Shown: positions 1 to 9,009 of the stretch, piece by piece
Position numbering within the stretch: the stretch's first letter is position 1
How the letters are laid out: the number at the start of each line of letters is the position of its first letter
Origin: Brevundimonas sp.
GTDB lineage: Bacteria > Pseudomonadota > Alphaproteobacteria > Caulobacterales > Caulobacteraceae
Direction of reading: 5' to 3'
NCBI RefSeq assembly: GCF_030704825.1
Contig: NZ_JAUYNX010000001.1
Span: 62,001 to 126,000 of the forward strand
Length of the DNA: 64,000 nt
Translations under genes and position numbers: made by a program
Notes under the pieces: model-generated
The model's input: only the letters and a program-made list of their open reading frames with translations
The model's database searches: none
Told to the model about the DNA's origin: nothing

Positions 1-833
1 GGCGTCGGGGGCAGGCCGTCGATCTGGTAGGTGTTCCAGGCCGTCGGCCGGTCCAGCTCCGAACGGCGGATGCCCCGGCCCAGCGGCCGGCCCCGGGTGA
101 TGCCGTAGACGATTGTCGGGTCGCTCTCCAGCCGCATGCCTGCGCGCAGGCGGTTGGTGAAGACGGCGGCGACCCGCGGGCGCTCGGCGGCGACGCCGGT
201 CTCCTTCTCGACGATGGAGGCGAGGATGACGGCCTCTTCCGGCGAGCGGACGACCGTGGCCGGGCCGCGCGCCGCCCACAGACGGGCGAGGTTCCCGTCG
301 CGGGCGCGACGCATGCGGGCGATCACCGAGGCGCGGGTTTCGCCGCGGCTGACCTCATAGGTGTCGGGCCACAGCATGCCCTCTTCCGGCGTCGTCTCGA
401 CGGTCCCGGTCAGGATCGGCTGCCGGTTCAGGATGTCGACGGCCTGGGCCGAGGACCAGCCCTCCGGCAGGGTGACGTAGTGGCGGACCACCCGGCCCTC
501 GACCAGCAGGACGAGCACCGACCGCAGCGAGGCCCCGGACGGCACCTCATATTCGCCGGCGCGCAGCTTGCGGTCGGCCCCGGTCAGGGTGGCGGCGGCC
601 TTGAACATGTCGGTCGAGCGGATCACCCCGGCCGACTTCAGGGTCGCGGCGATGGCCGAGACGCCGGCGCCGCTGGGCAGGCTGACGATGGTGGACCGGC
701 CCTCGCGGGCGGACGGCCCGGGGGCGTAGAAGACGCTCCAGGCCGCGACCAGGGCGGCGATCAGGAACAGGCTGAAGGTGGCGGTGGCGGCCAGAAAGGC
801 CGTCTTGCGCCCCGAGCGCCGCTCGACCGACAC
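1..833 (-). CDS. mltG: Endolytic murein transglycosylase MltG, 3' end outside window
   Basis: Cuts nascent peptidoglycan glycan strands from the inner membrane and so helps set strand length. The gene is read by direct translation: it opens with GTG at 833-831, immediately after the fabF stop, and stays open for 277 codons to the window edge. A short cytoplasmic N-terminus and one membrane segment (about residues 11-32) are followed by a LysM-like region (about 46-110) and the YceG domain. That domain carries SIVEKETG (206-213), which holds the family's catalytic Glu, and FTNRLRAGMRLESDPT (225-240). Zero spacing to fabF implies co-transcription and translational coupling. The missing C-terminus should be roughly 70-90 residues. 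Identification is firm. Confidence 0.93.
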   Translation of the reverse strand, partial: MSVERRSGRKTAFLAATATFSLFLIAALVAAWSVFYAPGPSAREGRSTIVSLPSGAGVSAIAATLKSAGVIRSTDMFKAAATLTGADRKLRAGEYEVPSGASLRSVLVLLVEGRVVRHYVTLPEGWSSAQAVDILNRQPILTGTVETTPEEGMLWPDTYEVSRGETRASVIARMRRARDGNLARLWAARGPATVVRSPEEAVILASIVEKETGVAAERPRVAAVFTNRLRAGMRLESDPTIVYGITRGRPLGRGIRRSELDRPTAWNTYQIDGLPPT

Positions 834-2114
<1,281 letters not shown>

Positions 2115-2152
2115 GAGCGCTCCTCGCTACAGAATCCTGACCGCAAACAGTA

Positions 2153-2196
2153 ATGGCCGCCGGACGGCGCCGCTAGGGGCGCGTCACGGCGGCCAT
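2153..2196. terminator. Inverted repeat between acpP and fabF
   Basis: A 9-bp perfect inverted repeat (ATGGCCGCC at 2153-2161 and GGCGGCCAT at 2188-2196) encloses about 26 bases in the acpP-fabF gap. No T-run follows on the minus strand, so this looks more like an mRNA-stabilising or attenuating stem than a strong terminator. It could keep acpP transcript above fabF transcript, as is common because ACP is needed in large amounts. Function is inferred from position only. Confidence 0.4.
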
Positions 2197-2222
2197 CAAG
2201 GCCTTGTCGAAAAGGGCGGCGA

Positions 2223-2462
2223 TCAGCCCGCCAGCTTCTCGTCGATGAACTTCACGGCGTCGCCGACCGTCTGGATGTGTTCGGCGGCGTCGTCGGGGAT
2301 TTCGATGTCGAATTCTTCCTCGAAGGCCATGACCAGTTCGACGTTGTCGAGCGAGTCGGCGCCGAGGTCGTCGATGAAGCTGGCCTTTTCAACGACCTTT
2401 TCCGGATCGGCGTCCAGGTGGTCGATGACGATCTTGCGGACGCGTTCCAGGGTGTCGGACAT
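2223..2462 (-). CDS. acpP: Acyl carrier protein
   Basis: Small acidic carrier of acyl chains in fatty-acid synthesis. It has 79 residues starting at the ATG at 2462. The longer open frame upstream adds a basic, non-ACP extension, so the internal MSDTLERV start is chosen. The phosphopantetheine attachment Ser37 lies in GADSLD, followed by the recognition helix [11 protein letters not shown]. Four-helix ACP length and acidity are typical. It is followed by fabF on the same strand. Upstream lies an unrelated envelope cassette rather than fabG, which is the usual neighbour. Confidence 0.97.
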   Translation of the reverse strand: MSDTLERVRKIVIDHLDADPEKVVEKASFIDDLGADSLDNVELVMAFEEEFDIEIPDDAAEHIQTVGDAVKFIDEKLAG

Positions 2463-2682
2463 GGGGGTCTCTGCTTTTGGGGCCGCCGGGGCGGCTGTTG
2501 TCTCAGTCTTTGCCGTATGACGACGGCGACGGCTGCGCAAGCCTTGAACGAAGACTCAGGCCAACCGGTTGCGGAGGCTTTAGCACAGATGGCCGCGCGC
2601 GAAAGAGCAAGCGACGGGGGCTCGTCCGCAAGCCGCCGACCTCATAAGGACGAACGTCTCCGGGCAGGTCCGCCAATTTGCG

Positions 2683-3255
2683 TCAGCCACGCTGGACCTC
2701 CCATGCCCGAGTCTGGGGATTGCGGCACACCAGGACCTGGGGCAGGTCGCCGGACCCTACCGTCTCAACGGTCAGGGTGGTCTGCTTGTAGCGACAGATG
2801 TCAGTGAGGGTTTCCTGCGCGGCGACCGGCGTCGCCTGGTCCGCAGCGGCGGGCGCGAAGGTCCAGGTCCGGTCGGGGGCGGCCGTCGGCACTACCCGGA
2901 TGATCCGACGCTTGCCGTCAGGACCATCATAGGTTTCCTCACGAGCCTGCCCGGTCTCCAGGGCCGCGTATTCCGCTTCGCGAATGCGGCGCTGATCCTC
3001 TGCCGAAGCCATGGCGAGAAGAACGGCGCAGATGCCCGCGCCGACAAGCGCGCCCCTTTGCGCGCCCCGCCGTGCATCACCGCTGCCCGAATTGTTGCCG
3101 ATGATCGCCCCGGCGAGGATCGAAATAGCTCCGGCGGCCAGGCACTGGCCCTGGGCGCGCTGCATGGCCGTTGGCGGGGCGCCGCCCGTGGTCGCGCAAC
3201 CTGAGGCGATCAGTGAAATCGACAAGATGAGAGCTGTCGCGAAACGCATTGTCAT
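2683..3255 (-). CDS. Glycine-zipper outer-membrane lipoprotein (17-kDa-antigen-like)
   Basis: Lipoprotein of unknown role, last gene of the four-gene envelope cassette. A signal peptide ends in the lipobox IASGC, followed by a glycine-zipper stretch rich in GxxxG/AxxxG spacing (AGAIIGNNSGSGDARRG and on to GALVGAG). The C-terminal half ends in a CR-type motif (VLVCRNPQTRAWEV), as in 17-kDa surface antigen/SlyB-like proteins. The frame overlaps the upstream gene as GTGA at 3270. I prefer the ATG at 3255 (or the one at 3249) because AGGAAAG lies just upstream and the signal peptide then begins normally. Glycine zippers of this kind insert into or pack along the outer membrane, so it may anchor or seal the complex formed with its neighbours. 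That last point is inference. Confidence 0.7.
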   Translation of the reverse strand: MTMRFATALILSISLIASGCATTGGAPPTAMQRAQGQCLAAGAISILAGAIIGNNSGSGDARRGAQRGALVGAGICAVLLAMASAEDQRRIREAEYAALETGQAREETYDGPDGKRRIIRVVPTAAPDRTWTFAPAAADQATPVAAQETLTDICRYKQTTLTVETVGSGDLPQVLVCRNPQTRAWEVQRG

Positions 3256-3266
3256 TCTTTCCTGGA

Positions 3267-4556
3267 TCACAGCGGGGTGAGATTGAAGGTCAGGGATCTT
3301 GTGCCAGGAGCGCCCTCGAAACTTCCGACATGGGGGTCGGAAATCTCGCCCCGCGCGTATTCGCGCGTCAGCTCGGCCTCAATGTTGCGAAGCCCGCTGA
3401 GAGGCAGGTCGGGGGTGAACTCGGGTTCGGGATCCGGGTCAGGGCTCCATTGCTGAGCCAGTCCTCCCCGATCGGATACCAAACGACACACGCCCTCGGC
3501 GCAGGTCAGGGATCCGCCGATCGGCGTCGCCAGTTCGGTGTCCGATCGCACGATCAGCCAGCTGTTCACCAAGCGGTTCTGCGCATCGCGGCCGATCACG
3601 AGGCGCATCGGAAATCTGTCCGCCGGATACACGATCTCGCCGGTATAGGTCCGTACCTCCACAGGCGCTGCCGGCAGGGCGTTGAAGGCCGCACCACCCC
3701 AGCCAAGCACGCGGCCCTGAGAGCCAAGGAAGAAGGCCTGGGCGAAGTCGCGCCCGTGACCCGCTGACGAAGCCCCTGGACCAACCAGAACGACATCCGC
3801 ACCGCCAAGATTGACTTCGGCCTCCCGGGCCGCGGCGAAGCCGGCTTGTCGCGCGGCGGTCCGATCGGCGCCCCCGGGGAATGTTCTCAGGTTGGTGAAA
3901 AGGAAGAAGCGCGGCACCCCTGCGCCGTCGATCACCAGGTTTGCCGATCCAAGCGACGACATGAGGTTGCCGTCGGTGAACCCACCCGCACTAATTGAAC
4001 CGGGAACCGGCGCTCGCGCAGCCTTGGAAAGCGCCAACAAGACCGCGTCCTGGAACGCCTGTCGCGCCGACTCAAGCTCCTGGCCCAAACCGCCGGTCAC
4101 ATAGGTGGACAGCCCGCCGGTCCCGGCCGCACCCGCCGCGCGGGCGACTTCAATCTCCTGGGCGCTCATGGCGGGCAGACAGCCGCTCAGGATCAGCCGG
4201 GGCGCCCCGCCGTCGGTCGGAGCCAGATAGATAGACAGGCGCTCGCGCGGGGCCAGGGCGCCGACCTGACCCGCCCCCGCGTCGGCGAGACCGGTCACCA
4301 AGGCGAAAAGCTCCGGATTTGCAGTACGAAGTTCGGCCCCCTGGCCCGGTCGAACGGCGCGCTCGTCAATAACAACCGCGGTCTGGCGCAGGGCCTCGTC
4401 CAGACCATCACGACGACACCAATCGTCCAGCCGTACGGGTTGGCCCAGGTCGCCGGTCCCGCCGGGTTGGCCCTTGTCACCACAAGCGGTGACAGCGACG
4501 GCCATGGCCGCCACGGCAATCCAGACCCTGTTTGAACGGGGGAATGCGTTCATCAC
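3267..4556 (-). CDS. Lipoprotein of unknown function, possibly vWA-like
   Basis: Unrecognised 429-residue lipoprotein. The signal peptide ends in lipobox VTAC with Cys25. No catalytic motif is obvious. The body has the rhythm of a von Willebrand A-like Rossmann domain: a strand ending in Asp (VVIDERAV, about 61-68), a strand after a helix (RLSIYLAP), FFLFTNLRTFPGG, and GGADVVLVGPG followed by DFAQAFF. Proteins with this pattern often have a first strand like ViiDrS; here the MIDAS-type DxSxS is absent, so metal binding is doubtful. Its start overlaps the stop of the 4-TM gene (ATGA at 4553-4556), and its stop overlaps the next frame, which argues for one translationally coupled unit. The fold assignment is tentative. 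Confidence 0.6.
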   Translation of the reverse strand: MMNAFPRSNRVWIAVAAMAVAVTACGDKGQPGGTGDLGQPVRLDDWCRRDGLDEALRQTAVVIDERAVRPGQGAELRTANPELFALVTGLADAGAGQVGALAPRERLSIYLAPTDGGAPRLILSGCLPAMSAQEIEVARAAGAAGTGGLSTYVTGGLGQELESARQAFQDAVLLALSKAARAPVPGSISAGGFTDGNLMSSLGSANLVIDGAGVPRFFLFTNLRTFPGGADRTAARQAGFAAAREAEVNLGGADVVLVGPGASSAGHGRDFAQAFFLGSQGRVLGWGGAAFNALPAAPVEVRTYTGEIVYPADRFPMRLVIGRDAQNRLVNSWLIVRSDTELATPIGGSLTCAEGVCRLVSDRGGLAQQWSPDPDPEPEFTPDLPLSGLRNIEAELTREYARGEISDPHVGSFEGAPGTRSLTFNLTPL

Positions 4557-5875
4557 AGCATCCTCAATTTAGCGGGGCGGGCCAAGTATTGTTCAGCGCT
4601 TAACCGTTCTTCGCGGCCGGCATCATCACGTGTGACAGTCGGCTGGACGAAAATCGGCGCCTGACCCTGACTTCGCAGCCGACTGACCAAGGCGTTCTTG
4701 TAACGGTTCAGCGCAGCTTCGACGCGATCATCAACGGCCGTGAGGCGGGCCAGCGCCTGGCGGTTCGCTTCCCACGCCGGACTGGACGATTGACTGGTTT
4801 CGAAGACCTCCAGCTTCCTGAGTTCGGCGTGCCACCGGTCGTCGATCTCTTTCAGCTTGAGATTTATCGACCTGCGCAACCCGTCGAGTGCTTTCTCGGC
4901 CTTGTCGAGTTCGACCTTCTTCGGAGGGTAGTCCGGATCTTCATCGTGACAGAAATAGGCAAGCATCGCTCCCACTCCGTAGACGATGACATTGGTGACG
5001 GTCATGAACATAATCGAGGTTATTAAGTTGGGCGGCGTCGTGCCCCGAATGATGGCGATCTCGATCTGTGGCTGAATGTAGTAAAAGCGGGCCCAGGCGA
5101 TCAGGGCCAGTCCAGCGCCAAGCAAGACTGTGCCAATGGCGATCTTGCGCGACGCCTTCCACACCCGTGTCGACTCGTGGCTGTTGAACCAGTAGTGCCA
5201 TTGCTTCAAAACCGTGCCGTGCAGGTGCGAAGCGCCGCCGACGGACAGCCCGACCAGGATTGCAGCGGTGGTTGCGAACAGGCCGCTGGTGATCCAGGGC
5301 AACTGCATCAGGCTCTCGACGTTGACCCCCGCCTCGAGAACCACGACGGCGACGAGACCGAGATAGTACCAGAACCGTGTCAGCACCGGATCGCGGTTGC
5401 CGCGCATGGCGCGCGCTTCCTCGAACTCGGCGCGGCGGGTCTCCCGCTCGTCGATCTTCTGCTGATGATCGCGGCGAAAGTCAGTGTGCACCAGGTTGTA
5501 GCCGATCAGCTTGGCCTGATCGTTTCGCGTTCGCTCGGCCGGGATCAGCTTGCCACGACCCGCGGCGGTGCGATTGAGGGCGGCGCCTTCGAAGCCGCTT
5601 CGAACCTCCGCCAGGGCGGCTGACCTCGCAGGAGCGATCTCCGACTGGTACCAAGACATCATCTGGGGGGTGAAGCCACACGGATGGCTGCCCAGCTCGT
5701 CAGTCAGGTCTATGCGCCCTCCCTCGGCCTGCTCGTGTTCCACAGAATCCATCAAGGAGACGCAAAGGCTTGAGCCCTGCGTCAGGTCGAGTGCGCGATA
5801 GCCATCCACGCCGCCCTCGGAAGCCGGATCAGCCGTCCGGCTCGCCTGGGGGTGAAGCGACGAGGTGTTGTCCAT
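4553..5875 (-). CDS. Four-helix inner-membrane protein with C-terminal coiled coil
   Basis: Unrecognised 440-residue membrane protein. There is no signal peptide: residues 1-165 are polar and charged, with a basic/acidic helical stretch at 111-158. Four membrane segments follow at about 168-184, 195-215, 245-262 and 286-308. The C-terminus (about 318-402) is a heptad-rich, Lys/Glu-rich helix likely to form a coiled coil. Charge pattern (RFWYY before TM1, long charged tails) suggests both ends are cytoplasmic. It is second in the cassette, 14 bases after the OmpA-like gene, and overlaps the downstream lipoprotein gene by four bases. The layout suggests an inner-membrane platform for its secreted partners. 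There is some general resemblance in architecture to MotA-type partners of OmpA-domain proteins, but I see no sequence motif that proves it. Confidence 0.65.
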   Translation of the reverse strand: MDNTSSLHPQASRTADPASEGGVDGYRALDLTQGSSLCVSLMDSVEHEQAEGGRIDLTDELGSHPCGFTPQMMSWYQSEIAPARSAALAEVRSGFEGAALNRTAAGRGKLIPAERTRNDQAKLIGYNLVHTDFRRDHQQKIDERETRRAEFEEARAMRGNRDPVLTRFWYYLGLVAVVVLEAGVNVESLMQLPWITSGLFATTAAILVGLSVGGASHLHGTVLKQWHYWFNSHESTRVWKASRKIAIGTVLLGAGLALIAWARFYYIQPQIEIAIIRGTTPPNLITSIMFMTVTNVIVYGVGAMLAYFCHDEDPDYPPKKVELDKAEKALDGLRRSINLKLKEIDDRWHAELRKLEVFETSQSSSPAWEANRQALARLTAVDDRVEAALNRYKNALVSRLRSQGQAPIFVQPTVTRDDAGREERLSAEQYLARPAKLRML

Positions 5876-5889
5876 GACTGGTCGGCCTT

Positions 5890-6810
5890 TCAGCGCTGAG
5901 GAGCGGCGATGGTGATGGTGCGTCGAAGCGGGATGGTCAGGGTAAGCGGCACAGCTGCCGTAACCTGAGCGGTGCGTGGAACAGGCGCTGAAGTACGGGG
6001 CGGGCGTCGACCAAGCGGAGCCCTTCTCGTCGGCCGTCCGGGCGCTGCGGCCGCAGCGCGACCGTCCATACCAATCCCGATGGCGCGGCGCGTCAGCTGG
6101 GTGGCCTCAAAGGCTTCGCGGCCCGGCAGCGGGAAGCGGCAACGGTCACTCTCGGCTTGGGATGAGGAAATGCAGAAGTCGTCGAGCTGGGCGCTCAGAA
6201 CCTGGACGACGGGCTCCACTCGCGCGCCGAAAAGGAATTCCACCCGGCGGTTGAACCCGCGATGCTCGTCGGTGTCGTTCGCGTAAAGCGGGGCTGACTC
6301 GCCGAAACCGACCCGCCACAGCGCCACGTCCCCCACTCCGAAACGCATCAGCGCATCAGAAACCGCGTTCGCCCGATTAACGGACAAGTTGTGATTGTAG
6401 GCCTCACCGCCCCGGTCATCTGTATGTCCGGCGACGAAAACGGCGGCGTCCGGAGCCTCCCCCCGGGTGGCGGCCGCCACCGCTTCGACCGCGAGCAATC
6501 CTTGCGGCAGGATCGTCCAATCGGCCGTATCGAAGAAGGTTCGCTCGGAAAAGGCGACCCGGAGAACGGGCGCAGAGACACTGAAGTTCGCCGGCATACG
6601 CTCGCGCGGCACCCGCGAAACCGAAAAGCGTGGCGGGTTCGGCATCCCGAGCCGATCCACGGCGGCTCGCAGGCGCGCCATGCGGTCGTCATGCTCAAGC
6701 TCGACCGTCTGCTCAGCACTCAGGATACGGTGCTGGGCGCGCCCGGCAGTCGTTGGGCCGAAGACCGCGCAAGCGGCCGCCGACAAGAAAAGGCGCCGCG
6801 AACCCCCCAC
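5890..6810 (-). CDS. OmpA-family peptidoglycan-binding protein
   Basis: Secreted 306-residue protein with a C-terminal-type OmpA domain that should bind peptidoglycan. An Arg-containing signal peptide (about 1-25, ending GRAQ) precedes the OmpA domain at about 85-195: GHTDDRG (128-134), NLSVNRA (141-147), RVGFGES (166-172) and NRRVEF (187-192) are the diaminopimelate-binding signature. A Cys-containing and then Pro/Arg-rich, low-complexity tail follows (about 200-306). The start is GTG at 6810, chosen because GAGG lies 9 bases upstream and no ATG fits the signal peptide. First gene of the envelope cassette. A leader hairpin includes its ribosome-binding site. Confidence 0.8.
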   Translation of the reverse strand: MGGSRRLFLSAAACAVFGPTTAGRAQHRILSAEQTVELEHDDRMARLRAAVDRLGMPNPPRFSVSRVPRERMPANFSVSAPVLRVAFSERTFFDTADWTILPQGLLAVEAVAAATRGEAPDAAVFVAGHTDDRGGEAYNHNLSVNRANAVSDALMRFGVGDVALWRVGFGESAPLYANDTDEHRGFNRRVEFLFGARVEPVVQVLSAQLDDFCISSSQAESDRCRFPLPGREAFEATQLTRRAIGIGMDGRAAAAAPGRPTRRAPLGRRPPRTSAPVPRTAQVTAAVPLTLTIPLRRTITIAAPQR

Positions 6811-6820
6811 GTCGAATAAC

Positions 6821-6840
6821 CTCGTTGGCCGAACAACGAG
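6821..6840. promoter_or_regulatory. Leader hairpin overlapping the RBS of the OmpA-like gene
   Basis: Perfect 7-bp inverted repeat (CTCGTTG at 6821-6827, CAACGAG at 6834-6840) with a 6-base loop, immediately upstream of the OmpA-like gene. On the transcribed (minus) strand the 3' arm runs into the Shine-Dalgarno GAGG, so folding would hide part of the ribosome-binding site. This could tune translation of the whole coupled cassette. Seen in sequence; regulatory effect is inference. Confidence 0.45.
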
Positions 6841-6856
6841 ACGTTAAACACGTCTT

Positions 6857-6871
6857 GCTTGTGACACAAGC
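6857..6871. promoter_or_regulatory. 15-base palindrome upstream of the envelope cassette
   Basis: GCTTGTG and CACAAGC arms (7 bp each) around a single central base, about 50 bases upstream of the GTG start of the OmpA-like gene and within the likely promoter region. Such compact dyads are typical of dimeric regulator operators. No regulator gene is adjacent, so the binding protein is unknown. Confidence 0.35.
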
Positions 6872-6907
6872 GTTCGCGACACTTTTTACGTGCCGCTGGA
6901 GGCGTGG

Positions 6908-7660
6908 TCAGATCATCGCCATGCCGCCGTTCACGTGCAGGGTCTGCCCCGTGACATAGGCGGCCTCGTCCGAGGACAGGTAGACGGCGGCGGCGGCGAT
7001 CTCGTCGCCCGCGCCCAGCCGGCCGAGGGGGATGGTCTTCAGTATGGTCTCCCGCTGCTGGTCGTTCAGCACGTCGGTCATCGGCGAGGCGATGAAGCCC
7101 GGGGCGATGCAGTTCACCGTGATGCCGCGGCTGCCGACCTCCTGGGCCAGCGATTTGGAGAAGCCGATCATGCCGGCCTTGGAGGCGGCGTAGTTGGTCT
7201 GGCCCGGATTGCCGGTGACCCCGACCACCGAGGTGATGCCGATGATGCGGCCCGAACGACGCTTCATCATCCCCTTCATGGCCGCGCGCGAGAGGCGGAA
7301 ATAGCTCTCCAGATTGACCTTGAGCACGTCGGTGAAGTCCTCGTCCTTCATCCGCATCAGCAGGCCGTCCTTCGTGATGCCGGCATTGGCGATCAGGATG
7401 TCCAGGGGCGCGCCGGCGGCGTCCTCGGCGCGGGCGATCAGGCCATCGACCGAGTCGGGATCGGAGAGATTGGCGGCGGCGGCGAAGGCCCTCCCGGCGT
7501 TATTGGCGCCCAGCTGCCCGGCCAGGTCCTGGAGCACCGTCTCGCGGGTGCCGGAGAGGACGACCGTCGCGCCCTGGCCGTGCAGGGCCCGGGCGATGGC
7601 TCCGCCGATGCCGCCGGTGGCGCCGGTCACCAGCGCGGTCTTGCCAGACAGGTCGAACAT
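6908..7660 (-). CDS. fabG: 3-oxoacyl-ACP reductase FabG
   Basis: NADPH-dependent reduction of 3-oxoacyl-ACP in fatty-acid elongation. 250-residue short-chain dehydrogenase: TGATGGIG (12-19) binds the cofactor, NAG follows at 92-94, and the catalytic Ser144, Tyr157 and Lys161 are all present (YAASK). The start is the ATG at 7660 (MFDLSGKTAL); the longer open frame upstream runs backward through the divergent hydrolase gene and is not credible. In relatives fabG is normally followed at once by acpP. Here a four-gene cassette intervenes. Confidence 0.95.
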   Translation of the reverse strand: MFDLSGKTALVTGATGGIGGAIARALHGQGATVVLSGTRETVLQDLAGQLGANNAGRAFAAAANLSDPDSVDGLIARAEDAAGAPLDILIANAGITKDGLLMRMKDEDFTDVLKVNLESYFRLSRAAMKGMMKRRSGRIIGITSVVGVTGNPGQTNYAASKAGMIGFSKSLAQEVGSRGITVNCIAPGFIASPMTDVLNDQQRETILKTIPLGRLGAGDEIAAAAVYLSSDEAAYVTGQTLHVNGGMAMI

Positions 7661-7730
7661 GTGGGTAGCTCCGCCATTGCTTCGGAGCGGTCCTAACCGA
7701 GCCCGCGCCACATCGCCAGAGGAACGCACG

Positions 7731-9002
7731 ATGGACCTGAATCGCTTCTCCCCGAGCCGCCGGTCGCTGCTGCTGGGCGTGGGAGCGCTTGGACTCGCCG
7801 GCTGCGCCGGCCTCGGCAGGGCCTCCGTTCCCGGCGGAGCGCTGTTGCCGCGCACCCAGGCGGTGCTGGACCGCTTCGTCGCCGAAGGCCGGCTGCCGGG
7901 CGTGACCGTCGGCGTGCGGCTGCCGGACGGGACGAGGACTTATCTGCAGGCCGGAACGCAGGACTTCGGCCCCTCCCCGGCCATGGATCGGGACACCCTG
8001 TTCCGCATCTATTCGATGACCAAGCCGGTCACCGGTGTGGCGGCGGCCCTGCTGATCGAGGACGGCAAGCTGGCGCTGGACCAGCCGGTGACGGACTTCG
8101 TGCCCGAGTTCTCGCATCTGACGGTGGCCGTCGATCCGGAGACGAGCCTGGAGGCGCAGCCCGCCCGGAACGTCATGACCGTGCGCCACCTGCTGACCCA
8201 CACCAGCGGCCTGAGCTACAACATCGCCGGCGACGGTCCGGTGCAGCGGGCGTACCGTCAGGCCGGGGTATTCCCCTTCACGGGCGATCTGAATGCAGGG
8301 GCCGGCGACGGGCCGCGGGTGCATGATCTCGACGAGATGGTCCGGCGGCTGGGCGGCATCCCGCTGATGTTCGAGCCCGGCACGGCCTACCATTACAGCG
8401 TCTCGCTGGACGTGCTGGGGCTGGTCATCCAGCGCGCCTCGGGCATGGCCTTCCCCGAGTTCCTGAAACGCCGCCTGTTCGACCCGATCGGCATGAACGA
8501 CACCCGGTTCAACCTGGCGCCCGGAGAGGCGGGACGGATGGCGGCCCTGTACGACTATTCGCCGCCCGGGCGGCGGCTCGATCCCGGAAGCTCGGTCGAG
8601 GCCTATTCGCGGCTGGTGACCCTGTTCGCGGGCGGGGCCGGGCTGGTGTCGACGACCGGGGACTATCTGGCCTTCCTGACCACCCTGCTGGAAGACGGTC
8701 GCGCGGGCCGGGTGCGGGTGATGCGGCCCGAGACCGCCCGGCTGGTGCGCACCGACATCATGCCGGCCGGGCTGGATTCATACGGCAACGGCTTCGGATT
8801 CGGCGGCTATGTGGCGCGGCCGGGGGCCTGGAACGCGGGGGAGTACGGTTGGGACGGCGCGGCCGGAACCAAGGCCTGGCTGGACCCTGTCCGAGACTAC
8901 GCCGCGGTGGTCATGGTGCAGTTCTTCCCCTGGGGCGCGCTGCCGATCTCCACCGAGACGCGGGCGGCGATCGTGGCGGACCTGGGGATTCAGTCGGGCT
9001 GA
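7731..9002 (+). CDS. Serine hydrolase lipoprotein, class C beta-lactamase fold
   Basis: Secreted or lipid-anchored serine hydrolase of the beta-lactamase/esterase family, 423 residues. The N-terminus has a twin-arginine-like SRRSLLLG followed by lipobox LAGC (Cys25). The active-site SxxK is SMTK at 95-98, and the family motif LTHTSGL follows. The second motif reads YSVS where class C enzymes have YxN, so true beta-lactamase activity is unlikely; an esterase or peptidase-like role fits better. The ATG at 7731 is preferred over longer frames because AGAGG sits 8 bases upstream and it starts the signal peptide. It is inserted on the opposite strand between fabG and fabD, with only 7 bases to the convergent fabD stop. 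Confidence 0.85.
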   Translation: MDLNRFSPSRRSLLLGVGALGLAGCAGLGRASVPGGALLPRTQAVLDRFVAEGRLPGVTVGVRLPDGTRTYLQAGTQDFGPSPAMDRDTLFRIYSMTKPVTGVAAALLIEDGKLALDQPVTDFVPEFSHLTVAVDPETSLEAQPARNVMTVRHLLTHTSGLSYNIAGDGPVQRAYRQAGVFPFTGDLNAGAGDGPRVHDLDEMVRRLGGIPLMFEPGTAYHYSVSLDVLGLVIQRASGMAFPEFLKRRLFDPIGMNDTRFNLAPGEAGRMAALYDYSPPGRRLDPGSSVEAYSRLVTLFAGGAGLVSTTGDYLAFLTTLLEDGRAGRVRVMRPETARLVRTDIMPAGLDSYGNGFGFGGYVARPGAWNAGEYGWDGAAGTKAWLDPVRDYAAVVMVQFFPWGALPISTETRAAIVADLGIQSG

Positions 9003-9009
9003 CGCCGGA

